DNA of 64,000 nucleotides, from the NCBI RefSeq assembly GCF_022539665.2, contig NC_081338.1:1860001-1924000 (forward strand), written 5' to 3'. The translations under genes were made by a program, and so were the position numbers. The stretch is from Daphnia carinata. Its lineage: Eukaryota > Arthropoda > Branchiopoda > Diplostraca > Daphniidae. The notes beneath the pieces were generated by a model. That model saw nothing but the letters and a program-made list of their open reading frames with translations, ran no database searches and had not been told where the DNA came from. Within the stretch, counting starts at the first letter, position 1. The number at the start of each line of letters is the position of its first letter. Shown here piece by piece: positions 23,829-34,163 of the stretch.

Positions 23829-24790
23829 GGGGAGACTGGGGTGAGCCGGGCCGGTGGGTGAAGCGGGACAGCTGACAAAAAAACAGTAAACATTGATTAA
23901 AAATTTCCAAAAAAATTATATATTATTGGTTTTGGTGTTTCCTATTTAGGGTAAAAGTTTTAAACGAATAAGTAAAAAAATACAAAAGTTATTAAGAAAA
24001 TAAAAAAAAACGGTATTTTTTCCTAAAATTTTTCGCCGCCATTTAGTGGTTTTCTTCGCAATACTACAAATAGTTAATATTTTATACATACAAACATGTT
24101 GTTTATCAATTTCTCTATCGTTTGCAAAAAAAAATTTATTTTAGGACCGATTATTTTGGGACGAAATTGTATTTTTACCAAAAGACTTTTTTGGGGGCTG
24201 GTTGGGACAGCAGATGTGCATGAAATGGAACAGTAGTGGGTGTGGTTAAGGGCGGAGCTACAAAAAAAGCACTATATTAATTAGTAAAAAAATTACCTAT
24301 TATTATATTTATTGTTTTAAATAAAATTTCTTTAATGTTTTTAACGTTACCCACGTCACCTCAGACGTTTTTCACAGAATATTAGAAACCAAATATCGAT
24401 TTTAGTAATCGATTTCCTAAGCCCGGCCCCTTCATTTTTTTCCCCTATCAGTTTATAAGGAAGCTCTTGTGCTGTAAGGAAAATTATTCATTTAGATCTA
24501 AATAGCAAATACAACTTTTCTAAAATAAAGAGTTCATTTAGTAGTATCCTGCTGATCTATTACAATTTTTTAAATGTATTTTATAAGTATACACTGAGGC
24601 TGTCCTACATTACCCATCCTGGTGTCCCAGTTCACCTAACACCACAGGCTCCTCCCTCAAATTTTTCAAAACTCTTAAATTCTGTAGACGGCACATAATT
24701 TCTTCTAAAATTCTGAAAAAATTTCAAAGCATTGAAGAGAAACAGGCATGGGAAGGTTCTTTGCAAATAGCTGAAGGTGTTAAGGTAAAC
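23829..24790. mobile_element. MITE related to 43704-44519, opposite orientation, right end lost
   Basis: Starts after TA with GGGGAGACTGGGGTGAGCC and continues with TGGGACA-type subterminal words. It follows the reverse complement of the element at 43704-44519 over roughly 950 bp, including the GAGGAGCCT/AGGCTCCTC stretch. The expected inverted terminus is not found on the right, so it is truncated or strongly decayed. Confidence 0.65.
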
Positions 24791-25799
24791 TTTCTATTTG
24801 GCAAAAAAAAATTTAGGATCTTCAAACGTGTTACAATAGGTAAAAGACGACGTGAATTGCTAGCTAAGTCACTTTAAAAACGAGATAAAATCAAATAACA
24901 AAGAAAAAAGAAGTGGACGAACACATCGAAGAACAGAAAAAGAGAAAAGCCAGCATTAAGAAAAGGAAAAATGAAAAGAAGGAACCTACACTAATGAAAA
25001 AAGGCCAATTTGTCGTATGAATGACCGATACCGATTCTTGGATGAGTTAACTCGTGTTCTATTATGTGATAAACGTTGTGATAGTTAAGTATAAAAATAC
25101 ACTGGCAGGCCTTCCATGATAGTGGAAAATTTGAAGAAAAAAATCTTGGATTCATTTTAAAAGGTTTAGTGACTTAATCATTAACATTAATCACAGACAC
25201 ATCACATTAATCAACTTAACATTAATCACAGACTCTCATAAAAGAAAGGTCTTTCATGGTAGAAAATAATTAAAACTGATTTTTCATAATTAGTAACTTT
25301 GTTAGCGTCAAGCTCAAAGCTTCCTCAAATTTCAGTGTAGTATGCGATGTATAATTTGGTAACCAATTGCTCCTTGAAAATGTGCATAAGCGGAAAACAA
25401 GACATAAAGCACATCAGAAATCATTTATCAATGCTATTCCTATCAACATTATATATCAAACGATAAAAATAATGAACTAGTCTTCATGTTACCATATCTT
25501 CGTTCCCAGAACCAGTGATCAGTCGAATCAATTTGAAATCGGATTGGAATGAAACCCGAATAGAATAACGCTTTCATTTGATTCGAAGAATCAAAAATCA
25601 GAATAGATCAAGATTTTTGGTTTAAAATCCCAATCAAAAGTCAAAATCAAGGTAGAAACAGTTAAAGTTAATGTCTGCGTAAGACTGCATTTAGTAAGAG
25701 TAGTTATATAACAGAAATTGAAATGAAAGCTAAAGTTCATGCTAGCATTAGCTTTTAGCAAAGTGTAAAGTTTGCTAAAATTTGTGAAAAAATAAAAGT
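24791..25799. other. AT-rich stretch, no gene recognised
   Basis: Contains a Lys/Arg-rich open patch around 24820-25010 (plus strand) that is interrupted by stops and cannot be assigned. It might be the degraded tail of a transposase gene. Confidence 0.35.
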
Positions 25800-25868
25800 C
25801 AGTGACTGGAATCGAATCCGGGACTGCCACATCACAGTCTGATGTTCATCCACAGAACCATTCCGTTA
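25800..25868 (-). repeat. tRNA-derived SINE-like unit
   Basis: Homologous to 13645-13716: minus-strand A-box-like ATGGTTCTGTGG, a GACTGTGATGTGG anticodon region and a B-box-like GGATTCGATTCC. It ends 32 bp before the left duplication of the MULE MITE. Confidence 0.6.
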
Positions 25869-25900
25869 TGAGCAAGTTGTAAAACGGTCAAAAGTATAAA

Positions 25901-26399
25901 AGTTTTCAGCATGGCCAACTATAATAACGGCCTATCAGCGCGCAACACCTCCAACGCCTAAAACTAAAATTGCCAGAGGAGTATAATACCCCAAATCAAA
26001 TTCCACTTGCCGCAGCTTCATTCCAACCGTTCCGATTTCCTTGGATTCTGCCACTGATTGGTAAAGGAGGCGATATACTACCAGCTAGATACCAGGCTTT
26101 ATATCAACAGAACGGGCTAGTGGACAAAACTGCGGATTGCTGAGCGAGAGACCCGAGTTCGAAATTAGCCTCAGTCATTTCTTTTTCCCTTTCCTACCGT
26201 AAGCTGGCAACGCGCGGCGCTAAGTTCCACTTTCCACTGTTTTTTTCATACATTTCAATTCTGCATAAGTTACCAAATATTTGAAAATGGAACTCGGTTT
26301 GGGGTATTATATTATATACGCCCCTCTGGCAATACAGTTTTAGGCGCTGGAGGAATTGCGCGCTCATAGGCCGTTATTATAATAGGCCATAGTTTTCAG
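25901..26399. mobile_element. MULE-type MITE with 9-bp target duplication
   Basis: Direct duplication AGTTTTCAG at 25901-25909 and 26391-26399. Inside, arms of about 90 bp are inverted repeats (tips ATGGCC...; both contain AACGGCCTAT, GCGCGCAA, CGCCTAAAACT, TTGCCAGAGG and TAATACCCCAAA). Nine-base duplications and long arms fit Mutator-like elements. The centre (about 26110-26165, plus strand) holds a tRNA-like segment with GGGCTAGTGGAC and CCGAGTTCGAAAT. Confidence 0.8.
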
Positions 26400-28736
26400 A
26401 TTACAAATGCAGCGCGTCTGGAAATTCTAATTCGTCTGCTATTTAACGGAGTAAACAAACAGCTTTGTGACGTAGCCCACAATATTATTAAACGTTTCCG
26501 TGTTGGAAAAAAGAGCTAATAAAAATAATTTACTTGTATAAATTTTGTTTAAAAAACCTACAATCAGAATTTAAAAATCAAACCAAATTCTGGGGGAAAA
26601 AATCGCAAGAATCAAGCAAAATTGATTGGAATCGCGGATTCGAATCAAAAGTAGATACGAATCAAAATTGATTCGGGGGATCATTGCCCAGCACCTACCA
26701 AATGCCCCGCGGAAATCATTCAATTTTCGTCCTTACCATGAAGCTCTTTCCTTTGTCCGCGAGAGGCACTGCAATCAGAATAGGGATTCAGCTTTTTCTG
26801 CGTCAGGAGGGATAGAGCTAAAAGCATAGCCAAGCAAGACCACGAACCAGTGTTCTTTATCACAAAAGGTTATCGATGTTCTTTGCCAAATGATATGATA
26901 TTTTTGGAAATTTACCTAAAGGCTTGGATTTAAATTCAAACATTAATACGATATGTTGTCAGTTTTACGCCCTACCCGATGAAACATGCTACGCACAATG
27001 ATTTGGATTCGGCAATAATAGGGTATAGGATTCCGCAAATAAAAAGGGTAAAAGCAACGTTGTGTGCTCAATAAACGATCAAATCGAAACAAATTGTGCG
27101 GAATCCTATAAAACATAAGCATGTGACATCGTACAGCTTAGGAACTTTGAACGAGGATTCCGTTGAAGAGTAGGCTACTAGGTAGCAAGCTGTATTACGA
27201 CACCCTTCCATAAACCAATTTTGGGTTTAATCCCCGGGTCGTTCAACTAAAATGGCGGAGTTTTCCTTGGCAATCATGGCAATATGGTTGGTCGGAATGC
27301 AGTCCAGGAAAAATCTGGATAGTCGAGAATTTTCTAATTTTATGAAGGCAACGACGACCCATGGGTTGCAACAGTACTCATTTCATGGTTGGTTATTCAT
27401 ATGAATTTTTTCAATATAATTCGTCGTACAGATAATACCAAAAAGAAAGGCGTAATGCAAATCGGCTTTAGAGATGGATGATATTTCGACAACAGATTCA
27501 GAAAGGAATAAAAGAAGTCTTGCCAGGAAAGGGAAACCAACATTCGACAACAGGATGAGTCCCCACCACCTCATCTACCTTCTTTGCCTCTTCCTTCTCG
27601 TATAGGTTATTACTAAGTTTCATTCACAAAATATACAAAACAAAACAATCCTTTCTATCAGTTTTCCCAGTTCCGCTTAGAGTTTTAGACTTCATCTTAT
27701 TTATGGAAACGGGGTAATATGGTATATATAGAAACAGAAAAATCCGGTCATTAATATTTAATGTTTCGTAGCCATTAATTGCAGTTTGGAGACGGTGGAC
27801 AGGTTGGAAACTAGGCAGGGAAAATCTTCATTGAATATATTGTAATCTACTTCATAGTATTATAAAAATATTTAAGCTGATCAAATAATGAAAACAATAG
27901 GGTAAGCGGAATTATCTTGTTTTCTCATCTTATCTTCCGAGCAAAAATATGATTAAAAATGAATGCTGCTTATCAGAGGTAGACTGAATCCAGTCTAAAT
28001 ACATTTTTAAAAAGTCCTGTAACAAAGGGGTAGATGCGTCGGGATTGTAAAGAAGCCGAATACATTACTTTAACTTTTTCTCGCTTTTGCTTCAGTAGTG
28101 AACACAATTCTGGACATGTCAATTGCAACATCATATACGCAGTGCAGCTGACCCAAATGAACACCTGCAGCTGACTCACGCAGACGATACGACCTCAACA
28201 TCACGCCACGTCGAACGGCATCTTTTAATGGGCTGCCGCGTGAACGCACAAGCTCCGCCTACTCACGCCACTTTTGCAACATGCAAAGTTTCGTGATGAA
28301 CCCAGCAGTTGACGGAAATCAGACAAGTAGTTGCAGCCGTGCCAAGTAGTTGCCTTAAGCCTATCTTCCTTGCCTTAGTGAGTAGTATTGTGCCTTAGTT
28401 AATTAAGTTTCCATACTTAACCCTTTGAGTAAAATCTCGTTCTCGTCCCAAGCGCCTGAACTCTTGTCGTATACCGCTTGTGTGGAAGCTGAATTCCAGG
28501 TTCGCCTTGTGTCGTTTCTCTTTCATTCTTTCACTCGTGAATTCACGGTAAGACTCAGTTTAGTTGTTCCCTCTTCTAACTAGTTTTCCCAAATGTTCTT
28601 TCTCATCTTTTGCTCTCTTGTGTTTTTGATTCTTGTGTCTTAGCTATAATAAACACAAACGTCATTGTGGGTAAAAACGCCTCTGAGTTCAATATCTTTT
28701 TATTTGTCTTAATTCCTAAAGTCAGTCTTCCCACAC
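26400..28736. other. Loop of the Foldback-like element, right part
   Basis: No gene recognised. A 14-bp perfect inverted pair, TATAGGATTCCGCA (27024-27037) and its complement (27097-27110), frames a 59-nt loop. The remaining ORFs are short and unremarkable. Confidence 0.45.
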
Positions 28737-29416
28737 GGGAAGATGCTTTACAGGATCTATTAAACGAAGGGGTAGGTAAGTCGGATATTTCAAAGGAAGG
28801 GGTAGGAGTGTCGGACTGTTTTTAAAGAAGGAGTAGGTGTGTCGGAGTGTATTAACCGCAGGGGTAGGTGTGTCGATCAACTTCCAGTGAAGGAGTACGA
28901 ATGTCGGACTGTATTAATCGAAAGGGTGGGTATGCCGGACTGTATTAATCAAAGGGGTAGGTGTGTCGGACTGTATTATTCGAAAGGGTAGGTATGTCGG
29001 GCTGTATTAATCAAAGGGGTAGGTATGTCGGACGGTATGAATCAAAGGGGTAGGTGTGTCGGACTGTAGTAATCGAAAGGGTACGTATGTCGGACTGTAT
29101 GAATCAAAGGGGTAGGTGTGTCGGACTGTATTAATCGAAAGGGTAGGTATGTTGATCAGTGTTCAGGAAGGGGTAGTTTTTTCGGCCTCAGTTAAACAAA
29201 TGGGTAGATAAGACGGTTTTTTAAAAATAAATTTTTAAAAGGGTAGCTGTGACGGGAGCGTTTTTAAATTTTTTATTGGGTACATATGTCGGGGTAGCTT
29301 TGTCGGGAGATGTTTTTCCATTTTCTGTAAGGGTAGGTCTGTCGGGGTAGGTTTGTCGTTTTGGGGGGTACGTCTGTCGAAACCGCTGGGTACTTATGAC
29401 GGGGGGTAGCACTGTC
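28737..29416. repeat. Right arm of the Foldback-like element
   Basis: Reverse-complement partner of 19638-20310. The inner part (28737-29160) is a tandem 31-bp array, consensus GGGGTAGGTGTGTCGGACTG plus TATTAATCAAA. The outer part matches the outer left arm closely. Confidence 0.85.
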
Positions 29417-29568
29417 TCTATCCCCCCGTGCTCCACGGCTCGCTCTCTTCGGCCGGATTGGCGGCTGACACGGGGTGGAGTAGTATCTTCTTCCTGCTCC
29501 ATCTCCGGCGCGGGTAGTACTTCCACGTCGTCGGGCTGGTCCTCACGTAATTCCAAGGGGTGTAGGGA
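29417..29568 (-). pseudogene. C-terminal end of BEL-2 Pol
   Basis: A reading frame with PLELRED, the usual end of the BEL integrase C-terminal domain, continues into an acidic/Arg-rich tail and is cut at the Foldback-like arm. It is out of frame with the integrase ORF that ends at 29569, so a frameshift separates them. A purine run GGGGGGATAGAGA (minus strand) just before the arm may be the polypurine tract. Confidence 0.6.
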
Positions 29569-30529
29569 TTAAATCGCTCGGTTAATCAAGTTCCCGTTAG
29601 GGGTCTTGACCGTTACCGATCGAATCAACCCGTCTCTGCTGGAAATAAGTTCTTTCACTACACCGACTGTCCACATAAGCTGTTTTGTGTTGTCATCGTG
29701 TATGATGACAACTTCGCCTACTCGGATCTTGCGTCCAGGCCCTCCCTTGCAGTGAAAATTGTCTACTCGGAGCAAGTAGTCATTGACAAATCCCTCGCAG
29801 GTGTCCTTGACATATTCTCTGCGTAGACGGTCAATTTCGATGAGTCTTGCGTTGGTTGGGTCGGGAGTCAGTAGGTTAATTGCTGGCTCCTGCGGAGTGC
29901 AATTAGATTGTCTGTTGTTCAGAAATTGATTTGGAGTGATTGGAAGTGGATCATCGCTCCCCTCTGCCACATAAATGAGTGGCCTTGCGTTCACAACGCT
30001 TTCTGTCTCAATCAGACTAGCTTCCAACTCGTCGTATTCCAGACACGCACTGCCATTGAAACGCCGTAGTAGGTCTTTCATTGTCCTAACCATGCGTTCC
30101 CAAAAGCCTCCCCACCATTGGGCTAGGCTGGCGGAGAAGATCCACTCTGTTTTACGCTTGGCTAAGAGGTCAATTTGGATGTTTGTAGTACAAAGGCCCT
30201 GCGAAATCCACACCCGTGATTTGGAAGGCTTTCGCTTGTTTCAAGCGATTCAGTGGTAGAGGTGCAGCCACCTCTGTAAATGGCGATGAAGTTAGCCGTT
30301 GGCACTTGACGCAGGCATGCCAAACTGACTTAGCCTGTTGACGTCCTTTATTGATCCAAAATCTTTCCCTGAAATCGGAGAGGGTAGTTTTCACTCCGGC
30401 GTGTTTAAGTGAGACGTGCCTGTCCGCGATGAGCAATTTAACGACTGGATGATGAGAGGGCAGCAGTATGGCAGGTTCAATGTCCCTGTCTCTTAGTGCC
30501 AACTCGACCCTTTCGGTTACTCTGATCAC
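29569..30529 (-). pseudogene. BEL-2 integrase, internally deleted
   Basis: Two overlapping frames. 30170-30529 has the zinc-site pattern (H..H..CVKC) and the start of the core up to GVDFAGP (first catalytic Asp). 29569-30213 resumes near SLAQWWGGFWERM (catalytic Glu) and runs through the C-terminal DUF5641-like region. The middle of the core, including the second catalytic Asp (DN motif), is missing, so the enzyme cannot work. Confidence 0.85.
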
Positions 30530-30536
30530 CTTGTCT

Positions 30537-31178
30537 CTAACATTTCACACGGATCGGAGTTTGGCAATTTTCTCCTTGTGGTGTGGTTGCCTTCCCTCTT
30601 GTAGGTTTTGGAACGTGTTTGGAAATGCTTCTTTTTGGAGCTGCCTGTAGATAAGTAGCTCCGCCTTCGTCAGTTCCTCTACTGTTAGATGGCCTACCAG
30701 TATTTCCTTTTCGTCTCCTATCTTGATTGGAGTTTTTATTTGCGTTCTTGCTGGGGCGATTCTTAGACATGAACCTAAGCATCCAGGCGGTTCGTCGAAG
30801 TAGGCGATTCCATGATGGAATTCGTTCCAGCTGCCATTCCATTGAGGTAGCTGTTTCCACGGTGGCCATCGACATGATGACGGTTTTTGCTTTGGCTTCC
30901 GCTTCGATCTTTTCGTAGATGCTCGTCTCTCCTGCATCGGGTGTTGCATCCGGCCATTCTGTTTCTTTGTATAGCCATGGTGGACCATTCCACCATAGCT
31001 CGGAGTGTACCAGCGTTGCCGCTGACGCTCCCCGCGAGGCAAGATCCGCAGGATTGTGTATGCCCGAGCAGTGCCGCCACCAACTTACTCCAGACAGCTT
31101 TCTGATAGCTTCCACTTGGTTCCTAACAAATGGTTTTCGTCTGTTAGGGTCTCCTCTGATCCACCCAAGTGCTACCAA
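30537..31178 (-). pseudogene. BEL-2 RNase H end and connection, deleted N-terminus
   Basis: Begins at an ALGWI segment and contains CSGIHNPADLASRG, the last RNase H motif, followed by WW.GP.WL typical of BEL/Pao. The stretch with the first RNase H catalytic residues is gone: the frame follows almost directly on the truncated RT. After about residue 125 the frame shifts; an overlapping frame (30545-31042) carries the continuation. Confidence 0.8.
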
Positions 31179-32071
31179 CGAGTCTGTTCAAAGTATGGTT
31201 CGCCATGTTGAGTTTAGCCTCCTGGAAGATGGCTTTTGTTTCCTGAATCCTGTTTTTGGCTGTGGGGATGCTGTCGGCGCCACCAAGGTAGTCGTCGACA
31301 TAAATTTGCTCATTCAGCTGCTTCATTGTAGTGGAGTACAGTGGCTCCATTCCATCCAAATGCTTGTTGAGGGTAACCCTTAGCAAGAATAGGCTGGCAC
31401 TTAGTCCAAATGGAACTCGTTTCCATTTGTAAGCGACTAAAGGGGAGCCAGGCGTTTCTGGCTCCATTACCCACAGAAATCGTACTGCCTCTGAATCTTT
31501 AGCGTGCAGGGCGATATTTAAAAACGCTTTTTCAATATCTATCCATCCATCTATCCAGCTATCCATGCGATTCGATTTAATCGAAATCGTATAAGAACGG
31601 CTAGTAGATCTGGATTCAGGTTCGGGCCGGTTTCTAGGACGTCGTTGAGGCTTGGTCCAAATTTGGACTTAGCCGCTCCGTCAAAGATCAATCGAATTTT
31701 TGTTGTAGTTTTCTCCTGTCGGATGACAGGATGATGTGGCAGTTAAGTGTGGAGTCCGTCGTAGTTTAGGTCTGCCTTTTCTACGAAATTCTGGACTCTT
31801 AGTTCCTCGATCTCCTGATGGGAAGCAGATAGAAGCCCTGGCGTTCTTTTGAGTCTGTTTAAAAGACTCTCCAGTCTTCCTTTTGCCATCAGGAAATTTT
31901 TCCCCAACCACCACGTATCCGTTTTCCAGGGGATTGGGGTGCAGCATCACCCATCCTTTTTACGGGTAATTTGTCTCCAAAGGAGCCTAGAGGATCGTCT
32001 GGCTCCACTGCATCGCAATGTGTTCCAGTTTCCAAAACAAGGATAGGCCAAAGTCCGTCTGCCGTTTTCAT
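31144..32071 (-). pseudogene. BEL-2 reverse transcriptase, broken
   Basis: 31144-31566 holds the palm region with KRVPFGLSAS and YVDD followed by YLGGADS. The N-terminal RT part (ENGYVV, further HPV and LNDV-like pieces) is spread over shifted frames between 31570 and 32071. A tandem ATCC-rich insertion (about 31537-31566) interrupts the D-motif helix. After the palm about 200-300 codons are deleted. Confidence 0.85.
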
Positions 32072-32201
32072 TCTTCTTTTACAATCTTCTTTTTTTCTTT
32101 TTTGATTGTGCAGTTAACTATGGAAATTTCTTCTATAGACGTCGAGTTGGGAGATGAAGCTTCCCTTGTCTCCTGTCCATCCGACATTTTCTCCTTTTCT
32201 T

Positions 32202-32202
<1 letters not shown>

Positions 32203-32232
<30 letters not shown>
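32203..32232. repeat. 30-nt G run
   Basis: Thirty consecutive G on the plus strand, read as a Pro run in the BEL-2 frame on the minus strand (followed by EEKEK). The length may be inaccurate in the assembly; it could form a G-quadruplex. Confidence 0.9.
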
Positions 32233-32233
<1 letters not shown>

Positions 32234-32251
32234 GTAAAAGTGTTGTTTGAA

Positions 32252-32827
32252 TTAAGGCAGGCGGCTGCATATGAAGCTACTGTTTGGGCTGAGAAGCTGC
32301 TGCATTGCAGCATTTGCTGGATTAGTGCTTTGCTTTTTTTTCGAATTTTTTTCCTTAGAAGGGCCAGCTATCATCCGTCCAAGCTTTGTGTTGTAGGCCC
32401 TTAATCCGCACGGGCTTTGGATAGCTGCTTCGTTGGGGATGATTTCAAACATCTGGTCGACTCCTATCAAAATCCCGACATCCTTTTCTTGGCTGTTTGT
32501 CTCAATCCTGTCGTCAGCCATCTTTTCATTGTCCAGTCACAGTCTTCATGCGAATTTTGTGTGGGCATATGGACCAGTGTCTCCAATGTAGTCCGTCTCC
32601 AGTGCTGTAATTTTGACGAGTGGGGCACCGTGCCAAGTTCTCCTAAATGTCAGCTCGACTGAATTGGTCTTCTCCACTGGATTGGGTTTTCGTTGTTTGA
32701 AAAGTCTGGTACCGATGTTCTCCACTGCTACCACTTTAAGGTCCAACAATTTTGAGATAGATCTTGTGACCCAAGATCTATGGCTGCCGTCGTCGATAAA
32801 TAAAAATGGCTCTTGTTTGTTTGCCAT
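32252..32827 (-). pseudogene. BEL-2 protease-like region
   Basis: 32546-32827 shows LFIDDGSHRSWVT, the DUF1758-type retropepsin start; the usual D-S/T-G reads DDGS, so the active site is altered. 32252-32521 continues with GILIGVDQM, the second conserved patch of this domain, in another frame. A frameshift at about 32530 separates them. Confidence 0.75.
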
Positions 32828-32925
32828 TTGGGCCTACTACATTTACTGTAGCTGTCTTCCCCACGCGATCACCGGGGGCGGTTGCGCTTGCAGCAGACGC
32901 GTAACATTTGTGATTATATTATTAA

Positions 32926-34163
32926 TTAATTAACATTAACAGTTTGGTGCGCGAAGCGTGTCTGCTTTTTGTCGCAGAGAGCTGTGTGGTGGATAGCTTG
33001 ACAATTCTTGCAAGTGTAGTTTGTGGTGCAGTTCAGAGTTTCGTGATTTGCACTGCACACTGATTGCTTAGCAATGATGGCCTTTTTTTCTTTTAGGTTC
33101 ATTGGACAAACTGTGGGATAGTGAACTTCCCCGCAAAAAATGCATGGTCTTGTGCATTCTCGCATGATAAAGTTGTCCTGTCTCCTAACAGGTGTATTTG
33201 ACGGTGGCACAAATTGTCTGGAATTCTTGCTTGTGTGTGGAGCTGGTTGTGACCTGGCTTCAATCGCCAGCTGTGATGCTGTGGCAGCATGTAGTTGTTT
33301 TGCTGGACTTGGCGGTGTTGACTGCTGTGGCGTTTTTGTGGTTTCCGATTTCCATCGGCTGTACCTTTCCGCTGCGTCAATTTGATCCCTGATGAAATCC
33401 AATAGGGATGTGATGTCCGTGATGTCGTTCACTTCGGAGCTCGACCATTCTTTCTGCAATTCTGCAGGAAGCAATTTCATTAATTTTGTGCCGAGGAGTC
33501 CTCCAAATGTTTATTTTCGAACCCCGAGGGTTTCCAAGGCATTAATATGAGACTGGACTGTGAGTTGGAGTTTTCTCAGCGCCGATACATCTGCCATTGT
33601 TTTACCAGGAGCGAGGTTGTCAAACTTGCATAAATGAGTTTGAATTAAAGCCTTTGGCTTAGCGTAGACTCTTTTTAGCTCTGCAATGGCAATTTTGTAG
33701 TTTGCAGCAGTATGTTCGAGATTTTCCACGCACAAGTACGCTTCCCCCTTCAAGTATTCTTTTAAGTAATCGAATTTTTGAACATCCGACATTGTGGACG
33801 AGTGAATGGAGGCATTGAAGCTCTCCCAAAATGATGTCCACTCAAGAATATCTCCTTTAAAGTGTTTGATTTGTCTGTGGGGAAGACGTGTCGCTTGTTG
33901 AACTGAAGCTGCTGCTGCTGCTACTTGAACTGGTGCCTGGTTTTCGCCATAATTTGTTGTATTTGTAAGGCGTAGGCTTGCTGCTGTTGGTGGATCTGAT
34001 TTGCGAAGAGTTGCTGCTGTTGAGTGAGCCGGTCTTGAAGCAATCTGCTTCTGTCCTCTTCTATCTGGCGTTGTTCCTTTCTCTGCAGCTCTTGAAATTC
34101 CAAGTCTTGTTGTCTTTTATACTCGTCTTGTTTGTTTTTAACGAAGGCGAGTATAATGCTCAT
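32926..34163 (-). pseudogene. BEL-2 Gag, frameshifted
   Basis: 34163-33921 encodes a Gln-rich coiled coil. 33792-33511 matches the Gag core (YLKEYLKGEA). 33480-32926 has a helical end, a Pro/Thr-rich linker and Cys/His knuckles (CIFCGEVHYPTVC, CKNCQAIHHTALC). The pieces are in different frames with stops between, so the chain is broken at least twice. Confidence 0.8.

Larger units (their letters stand above)
19638..29416. mobile_element. Foldback-like element, 9.8 kb, arms of tandem repeats
   Basis: Both ends begin GACAGTGCTACCC and continue as long inverted repeats of about 680 bp, built from tandem units with the core CCGACA-N-ACCTACCC. The outer 250-300 bp of the two arms match closely in reverse complement; the inner units have diverged between arms. 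Long terminal inverted repeats of short tandem units are the hallmark of Foldback elements (Drosophila FB, also P-type Galileo). The loop holds a GALNT exon (20553-20999), a TA-type MITE (23829), a SINE unit (25800) and a MULE MITE (25910). I recognised no transposase, so it is probably non-autonomous. No target duplication is visible, perhaps because of the deletion at the left junction. Confidence 0.75.

Noticed and set aside
19880-29160. Regularly spaced 31-bp repeats looking like CRISPR arrays
   Set aside because: The genome is eukaryotic, the spacers are not unique, and the arrays are inverted partners forming the arms of one element.
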